Of a stretch of 9,354 bases of DNA, positions 5,684 through 9,354 are shown piece after piece. The position numbers were made by a program, and so were the translations under genes. Positions within the stretch are counted from its first letter, which is position 1; each line of letters starts with the position of its first letter. Origin of the DNA: Candidatus Saccharibacteria bacterium UBA949 (GTDB taxonomy: Bacteria > Patescibacteriota > Saccharimonadia > Saccharimonadales > Saccharimonadaceae); NCBI GenBank assembly GCA_002293245.1, contig DBCV01000044.1, forward strand, positions 13,456-22,809. Direction: 5' to 3'. Under the pieces are notes generated by a model. That model ran no database searches. It was not told the origin of the DNA and worked only from the letters and a program-made list of their open reading frames with translations.

Positions 5684-6559
5684 GTGTTTGGAACAGCGAC
5701 GAAGTTGCCTTTGGAAATTCGAAAGATTAAACCAGGTTTTAGACTCAAGCCGGGCGGAGTGTTGGGAAACCTAGAAGCTATTAAAGGGCTTCACAAGTTT
5801 GCGCTGAATGACACCCAGAGGAGTGTGGTGGATGCAGCCTTGCAGAGAGCAGGGACTGAACTGGCGAGGGGTTTTAGACCGAGCATGCGGGTTGACTTTG
5901 AGACCGGAGAGACCTTGTCGGCTTGCCACCAAGTTTGGGGAGCGTTGCAAAGGGCCGGGATTGCGAAGAAGAGGGACACGGGGCTGTGTGTTTCGGTTGT
6001 GACAAAGGATGGCCTGCACTTGGCTTTTGAGCGTTCGACACTGGCCCAGACCAACAAGGGCAGCTTGGACTGCTTGGCGGGGTTTTTGTACGAAGGGAAG
6101 AAGTCGCTTGGCCTGAATCGGCTGGTAAAAACTAACTTAACAGGATCTGATGGCCAGGGTGGTCGAATGGGCGTGAGGTGGACAGATATCGGATCCCTGG
6201 ATATCCCGTTCTATATCGAGACGCCGTGGCGCGACGAGATTGTGGTGCGGTTGAAATTGACCGTTGGTACGGACGAATTGCAGGATTGCCGAATCCACAC
6301 GAGCAATGGCTGGCCGGGCGGCCATAAAACACTGTTTTTGACGACCGAACAGATTCTGAGATTGGTCGTGCACCCCGATGTCTATGCGAATCCGTCACGG
6401 ATGATTGCGCTGATTGCGCCGCTGTATGAGACCGAGTATTTTACGGATGCGCTTGAGGCCATTTTGACAAAACCACCTTATAACCCTCAGGTCGTATCGA
6501 CGGATTTGCCGTTGGTTTTGAAGAGGTCGGGTGTTTTATATCAACCAGTTTGCAAGTAG
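5684..6559 (+). CDS. Hypothetical protein, about 291 residues, unknown family
   Basis: I do not recognise this protein. I chose the GTG at 5684 because GGAG lies 8 bases before it (5672-5675). A GTG at 5657 gives 300 residues but has no visible ribosome site. The protein looks soluble, with no signal peptide or membrane helix. An N-terminal part begins with basic residues (TKLPLEIRKIKPGFRLKPGG) and includes a predicted helical stretch around TQRSVVDAALQRAG. A middle part alternates hydrophobic and charged residues in a beta-like pattern (LCVSVVTKDGLHLAFE and DEIVVRLKLTVG). The C-terminus is mixed alpha/beta and ends YQPVCK. It has its own strong promoter and terminator and is transcribed away from the 396-residue gene. 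Codon use looks like that of its neighbours, with no sign of recent transfer visible by eye. Confidence 0.8.
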   Translation: MFGTATKLPLEIRKIKPGFRLKPGGVLGNLEAIKGLHKFALNDTQRSVVDAALQRAGTELARGFRPSMRVDFETGETLSACHQVWGALQRAGIAKKRDTGLCVSVVTKDGLHLAFERSTLAQTNKGSLDCLAGFLYEGKKSLGLNRLVKTNLTGSDGQGGRMGVRWTDIGSLDIPFYIETPWRDEIVVRLKLTVGTDELQDCRIHTSNGWPGGHKTLFLTTEQILRLVVHPDVYANPSRMIALIAPLYETEYFTDALEAILTKPPYNPQVVSTDLPLVLKRSGVLYQPVCK

Positions 6560-6573
6560 TAATTATCATAAAG

Positions 6574-6602
6574 ACCGCTGGAAGTGAATTTCCGGCGGTT
6601 TT
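6574..6602 (+). terminator. Intrinsic terminator of the 291-residue gene
   Basis: ACCGCTGGAA (6574-6583) pairs with TTCCGGCGGT (6590-6599), with one T-G wobble and a 6-base loop, followed by four T (6599-6602). Confidence 0.75.
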
Positions 6603-6623
6603 AAATTTGTTTGGAGCTTATGC

Positions 6624-6652
6624 TTGCACGGCTTGATTTGATTTGATAGGAT
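6624..6652 (+). promoter_or_regulatory. recA promoter
   Basis: TTGCAC (6624-6629), 17 bases, then TAGGAT (6647-6652). The transcript would start near 6659, just ahead of the AAGGAGG ribosome site (6665-6671), giving a very short leader. No LexA-like box is visible, so SOS control is not supported by the sequence. Confidence 0.65.
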
Positions 6653-6675
6653 GGGGGTATAGTAAAGGAGGAAAG

Positions 6676-7776
6676 ATGGGGAAAGATGCAGAAAAGGGGG
6701 TGGCAAAGGGTGAAGATAAGGTGGCGGCCAAAGCTGCAGGCGGTAAGATGAAGGGAGGCAAAGATAGCGGCAAAGCGGTTGCAGGTGGCGAAACTGGGAG
6801 GTCGCAGGCCTTGAACCTGGCGATTTCGCAGATTACAAAGCAGTTTGGCGATGGTTCGATTATGAAATTGGGTGAGGCGCATAAGGTTGATGTGGAACTG
6901 CTGTCTTCTGGTGCGCTGAGTTTGGATCTGGCGCTGGGCGGCGGCTACCCCAAGGGGCGAATAATTGAGATTTATGGCCCGGAGAGTTCGGGAAAGACGA
7001 CGTTAGCGCTACATGCGATTGCCGAAATGCAGCGAAGTGGTGGAACGGCGGCGTTTATTGATGCCGAGCATGCCTTGGACCCGATGTATGCCAAGCGGGT
7101 AGGTGTGGATGTGGAGAATTTGCTGATTTCGCAGCCGGATAACGGAGAGCAAGCGCTGGAGATTTGCGAAACGTTGGTGCGGTCCGGAGCTGTTGACCTG
7201 ATCGTGGTGGACTCGGTAGCGGCGTTGGTGCCACAGGCAGAGATTGATGGCGATATGGGCGATTCGAATATGGGGCTGCACGCTCGGTTGATGAGCCAGG
7301 CGATGCGGAAATTGACGGGGATTATTAGTAAGTCGAAGGCGACAGTGATTTTTATCAATCAGATTCGGATGAAGATCGGGGTAATGTTTGGCAACCCGGA
7401 GACGACGACGGGCGGGAACGCGTTGAAGTTCTACGCTTCGGTGCGGCTGGACATTCGGCGGATTGGGCAGATTAAGGCGGGTGAAGAGATTGCTGGCAAC
7501 CGGACGAAGATTAAGGTGGTGAAGAATAAGATTGCGCCACCGTTTAGGACTGCAGAGTTTGATATTATGTACAATGAGGGAATAAGTCGGACGGGTGATG
7601 TGCTGGACTTGGCCACAGAGAATGAGGTCCTGGAGAAGTCAGGCGCCTTCTATAAGTATAATGGCACGACGATTGGGCAGGGGAGGGAGACCGCTAAGGC
7701 GTATCTGAAGGAGAATCCGGAGATATTGAAAGAAATTGATAAAAAAGTCCGAGAAATCGTGAAAGTCAGGGAGTAA
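6676..7776 (+). CDS. recA: Recombinase RecA with basic N-terminal extension
   Basis: RecA forms ATP-dependent filaments on single-stranded DNA, performs strand exchange in recombination and repair, and can act as a co-protease. The start is the ATG at 6676, four bases after AAGGAGG; a more upstream ATG at 6643 lies inside the promoter. Residues 1-40 are an unusual Lys/Gly/Ala-rich extension. The RecA fold then begins ([22 protein letters not shown]). The Walker A motif GPESSGKT is at residues 101-108, the IDAEHALDP segment carries the catalytic Glu131, and Walker B LIVVD is at 175-179. Loop L1 is around [17 protein letters not shown] and loop L2 around [17 protein letters not shown]. The C-terminal domain ends KVRE with no Asp/Glu-rich tail, unlike E. 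coli RecA. The length is 366. Confidence 0.97.
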   Translation: MGKDAEKGVAKGEDKVAAKAAGGKMKGGKDSGKAVAGGETGRSQALNLAISQITKQFGDGSIMKLGEAHKVDVELLSSGALSLDLALGGGYPKGRIIEIYGPESSGKTTLALHAIAEMQRSGGTAAFIDAEHALDPMYAKRVGVDVENLLISQPDNGEQALEICETLVRSGAVDLIVVDSVAALVPQAEIDGDMGDSNMGLHARLMSQAMRKLTGIISKSKATVIFINQIRMKIGVMFGNPETTTGGNALKFYASVRLDIRRIGQIKAGEEIAGNRTKIKVVKNKIAPPFRTAEFDIMYNEGISRTGDVLDLATENEVLEKSGAFYKYNGTTIGQGRETAKAYLKENPEILKEIDKKVREIVKVRE

Positions 7777-7807
7777 GGAGTTCGCAAGACTTGCGGCTGC
7801 AGGCAAC

Positions 7808-7842
7808 AAAAGTAGGCTCTGGTGAGGATATCCTGAGCCTAC
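7808..7842 (-). terminator. Terminator of the small RNA gene, shared with convergent recA
   Basis: An 8-bp stem, GTAGGCTC (7812-7819) with GAGCCTAC (7835-7842), is followed on the minus strand by TTTTG. The plus strand after the stem reads TGTTTG, a poorer T run, so it may end recA transcripts less efficiently. The loop holds a 10-base palindrome, AGGATATCCT. Confidence 0.75.
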
Positions 7843-8004
7843 TGTTTGCCCGCTGCTACGCGCCCACCCAGGGCACATGATTATGCTTTTCGGGAGCTTA
7901 TCCCCGATAGACACTTTTTTGTTTTAATCCGCTGTTTTTGTTTGTTGTCTCCACACAAGTCCACATCTGACTGACGATGGAACCCCGTGAAGCGTATCAG
8001 CTTA
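7808..8004 (-). ncRNA. Candidate structured small RNA, about 197 nt, family not identified
   Basis: The 442 bases between recA and the RRM gene hold no plausible protein gene, but the minus strand has a full RNA transcription unit: a consensus promoter (8039-8011), a predicted start near 8004 and a terminator at 7842-7808. The two ends of the transcript pair. GCUGAUACGC (8001-7992) matches GCGUAGCAGC (7861-7852) at 9 of 10 positions. Further in, CAC (7989-7987) pairs with GUG (7867-7865) and GGG (7985-7983) with CCC (7873-7871). Inside are CAUC/GAUG, AGACA/UGUCU around an A-rich single-stranded stretch, and CGGG/CCCG. A competing local hairpin, GUGCCC/GGGCGC, exists on the 3' side. Size and end-closed shape recall 6S RNA, but I cannot match conserved 6S sequence. 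It lacks the tRNA-like end of tmRNA and the core motifs of RNase P and SRP RNA. Confidence 0.65.
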
Positions 8005-8010
8005 TGTATT

Positions 8011-8039
8011 ATTTTATAGTGCTTGGGCGTGATTGTCAA
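8011..8039 (-). promoter_or_regulatory. Promoter of the candidate small RNA
   Basis: Minus strand: a perfect TTGACA (8039-8034), 17 bases, then TAAAAT (8016-8011). This is the same quality as the best protein-gene promoters in the window, and it points into a region with no protein gene. Confidence 0.8.
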
Positions 8040-8055
8040 GGGGGGTTTCGGTCAA

Positions 8056-8080
8056 AAATGTTGTAATTTTTACAACATTT
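8056..8080 (+). repeat. Perfect 11-bp inverted repeat between divergent promoters
   Basis: The arms AAATGTTGTAA (8056-8066) and TTACAACATTT (8070-8080) flank a TTT centre. It sits between the small-RNA -35 box (8034) and the RRM-gene -10 (8113). A Rho-independent terminator is less likely, because the stem is AT-only at its base and no transcript from either side needs ending here. A dimeric repressor or activator operator is the better reading. Confidence 0.6.
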
Positions 8081-8091
8081 GAGATTTGGGC

Positions 8092-8118
8092 TTGCTTTTT
8101 GTGAAAGTGTGATATAAT
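8092..8118 (+). promoter_or_regulatory. Extended -10 promoter of the RRM gene
   Basis: A perfect TATAAT (8113-8118) is preceded by TGA (8110-8112), an extended -10. The candidate -35 TTGCTT (8092-8097) has a short 15-base spacer. The transcript would start near 8125, leaving a leader of about 94 bases. Confidence 0.7.
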
Positions 8119-8218
8119 AGGAGTGTTCAGAGTTACGTTTAAGAGGGGAGTAGGAATAAGTTTTGGCTTACTTTGAGAGCGTGAGGTCGATCTGACATAG
8201 TTAGTAAATAGGAAGAAT

Positions 8219-8545
8219 ATGGAACAAGAACAAAGTCAAAACCTATTCATCGGAAGCTTGGCATATGCCACCCGTGATGACGCTTTGAAGGCCTTTTTTG
8301 AAACAATTGGCCCAGTCAAGAGCGCTCGGGTGATTATGGATCGCGATAGCGACAAGAGCAAGGGTTTCGGATTCGTTGAATTCGAAAATCCTGCCGACAA
8401 CCAAAAAGCCATCGATGAATTGAACGGCAAAGAGCTTGATGGACGACCAATTACGGTCAACATGGCTCGGCCAAAGACCGAAGGCGGAAGCCGCGGTGGT
8501 CGCGGTGGCAACGGTGGCGGTTCTTTCCGGCGCTCAAGCTGGTAA
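8219..8545 (+). CDS. RRM-domain RNA-binding protein with Gly/Arg-rich tail
   Basis: This is a single-RRM, single-stranded-RNA-binding protein of the bacterial and cyanobacterial Rbp type, 108 residues long. The RRM spans residues 8-85. RNP2 is LFIGSLAY (residues 9-16) and RNP1 is KGFGFVEF (around residues 48-55); the aromatics in these strands stack on RNA bases. Residues 87-108 are a Gly/Arg/Ser tail (GGSRGGRGGNGGG, ending FRRSSW), resembling RGG boxes that give extra, weakly specific RNA binding. The start ATG follows AGGA (8210-8213) by 5 bases. It has its own promoter, a long leader and a clean terminator, so it is a single-gene unit, probably abundant. Such proteins are often linked to cold or stress, but nothing here shows that directly. 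The candidate small RNA is transcribed away from it. Confidence 0.93.
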   Translation: MEQEQSQNLFIGSLAYATRDDALKAFFETIGPVKSARVIMDRDSDKSKGFGFVEFENPADNQKAIDELNGKELDGRPITVNMARPKTEGGSRGGRGGNGGGSFRRSSW

Positions 8546-8563
8546 GAAATTGCAAACTGTAGT

Positions 8564-8588
8564 AAAATCCCCTGATTCAGGGGATTTT
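8564..8588 (+). terminator. Intrinsic terminator of the RRM gene
   Basis: AAAATCCCCTG (8564-8574) and CAGGGGATTTT (8578-8588) form a perfect 11-bp stem with a 3-base loop, ending in four T. Confidence 0.85.
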
Positions 8589-8611
8589 ATGATATCTATG
8601 ATTTTTTGGAC

Positions 8612-8644
8612 AAAAAAACAAGCCCTCGAGGTTCAAGGGCTTTT
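8612..8644 (-). terminator. Terminator of the 98-residue gene, usable from both sides
   Basis: The stem AAGCCCT (8620-8626) with AGGGCTT (8636-8642) has a 9-base loop. On the minus strand it is followed by G and seven T (8618-8612), and on the plus strand by four T in all. It probably ends the minus gene at 8653 and backs up the RRM terminator. Confidence 0.75.
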
Positions 8645-8652
8645 ATGAGGAT

Positions 8653-8949
8653 TTAGTTGCCGTGGTCGCCATTAGACGGGAGTTTTTTGAGAGGTCCCCG
8701 GAAGTAGTGGTCGGGTTTTGTTTCTGGTTTATACTGCTCTGTAATGTCATAGAACGCAACTTCGTTGGATGATACGTCGCCGGAGTAGTCGTAGCCAAGC
8801 ACTTCGCGGATTTCTATTTCGGTTTCTTTGCCCCAAGATGGGAGATGGTGAAAGATTCGCAGAGTCTCGAAGGACTGCCAGCCGTTGGTTTTTCGGTTGC
8901 CGTCATCGCCACAGCGCTCAAAATACGTTTTTTTCGCCAGGATGGTCAT
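8653..8949 (-). CDS. Hypothetical protein, 98 residues, unknown family
   Basis: I do not recognise this protein. It is short, hydrophilic and probably soluble, with no signal peptide or membrane segment. The N-terminal half contains a single Cys (ERCGDDGNRK). The middle segment SFETLRIFHHLPSWGKETEIEIREVLGY looks beta-rich, and the C-terminus (PLKKLPSNGDHGN) looks flexible. The reading frame is supported by a strong ribosome site (GGAGGAG, 5 bases before the ATG), a TTGACA promoter about 70 bases upstream and a terminator directly after the stop. The leader carries a 6-bp hairpin, AGTCCT (8984-8989) with AGGACT (9002-9007). An inverted repeat overlaps the promoter, so it may be a regulated gene. 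It stands alone between two unrelated plus-strand genes. Confidence 0.75.
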   Translation of the reverse strand: MTILAKKTYFERCGDDGNRKTNGWQSFETLRIFHHLPSWGKETEIEIREVLGYDYSGDVSSNEVAFYDITEQYKPETKPDHYFRGPLKKLPSNGDHGN

Positions 8950-9017
8950 TGTCGCTCCTCCTCGTAATGATACTAGCGGTCCTAGTCCTGAACACGCAGG
9001 AAGGACTGCTTATAGAT

Positions 9018-9046
9018 AATGTACCATAGGTACAGCGGTGTGTCAA
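9018..9046 (-). promoter_or_regulatory. Promoter of the 98-residue gene with embedded inverted repeat
   Basis: Minus strand: TTGACA (9046-9041), 17 bases, then TACATT (9023-9018). The inverted repeat GTACC-ATA-GGTAC (9021-9033) overlaps the -10 and the spacer, a normal place for a repressor site. Confidence 0.75.
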
Positions 9047-9144
9047 ATTTGTTTGCGTATTGCCTGCATGACTCGGGGCCCAACGTGAGGGCTTAGAGTT
9101 GCGGCATCGGTTTGTGAAATGTGGAGGTTTTGCGGGTTTTAAGG

Positions 9145-9150
9145 TATAAT
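9145..9150 (+). promoter_or_regulatory. Probable -10 box of eno
   Basis: A perfect TATAAT lies 29 bases before the eno ATG. The expected -35 position (9122-9127, TGGAGG) is not a good match, so an activator or another start may be used. The ribosome site GGAGG (9170-9174) is 5 bases before the ATG. Confidence 0.5.
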
Positions 9151-9167
9151 GGGGGTATTAGGAATAA

Positions 9168-9354
<187 letters not shown>

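Noticed and set aside
6603..6675. LexA-type SOS box at recA
   Set aside because: No GAAC-N-GTTC or CTG-N10-CAG type palindrome is present.
7639..7914. Minus-strand 91-codon frame across the end of recA
   Set aside because: It starts inside the candidate RNA, crosses its terminator and runs antisense into recA; it has no ribosome site and an unlikely composition.

Overview
The window reads as a piece of a small, streamlined bacterial genome, most likely a Candidate Phyla Radiation (Patescibacteria) member and plausibly Saccharibacteria (TM7). This is inferred from gene content and style, not from a marker search. Housekeeping genes are packed closely and core proteins carry long charged low-complexity tails. 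bL32 has no zinc-binding cysteines. The rpsP-khpA pair is kept, but the lipid-synthesis, ffh and rimM/trmD genes that often surround it in other bacteria are absent. The standard genetic code fits, because reading UGA through at the end of nusB gives no sensible protein. Promoters are close to the sigma-70 consensus, many with 16-17 base spacers.

Layout: (1) bases 2-670, the 3' part of an MscS-family mechanosensitive channel gene. (2) 707-2985, a co-directional operon rpmF (bL32) - nusB - Nudix hydrolase - rnc, led by one strong promoter; the nusB and Nudix reading frames overlap by up to 248 bases. (3) 2999-4189, rpsP (bS16) from its own consensus promoter, then khpA and a terminator. (4) 4199-6602, an accessory block with two divergently transcribed genes of unknown function (396 and about 291 residues), each with a TTGACA promoter and its own terminator; the two -35 boxes are 19 bases apart. 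(5) 6624-7776, recA with a Lys/Gly-rich N-terminal extension. (6) 7808-8039, no protein gene, but a well-supported minus-strand small RNA gene of about 200 nt with promoter, long-range closing helix and terminator. (7) 8056-8588, an 11-bp inverted repeat, then an RRM RNA-binding protein with a Gly/Arg-rich tail. (8) 8612-9046, a 98-residue minus-strand gene of unknown function with an inverted repeat inside its promoter. (9) 9145-9354, the start of eno (enolase).

The genes in blocks 2, 3 and 7 mostly concern RNA: ribosomal proteins, antitermination/rRNA transcription, RNase III, a KH protein and an RRM protein. The most novel-looking items are the unidentified structured RNA facing recA, the nusB/Nudix overlap, and the three unrecognised genes that have their own strong promoters.
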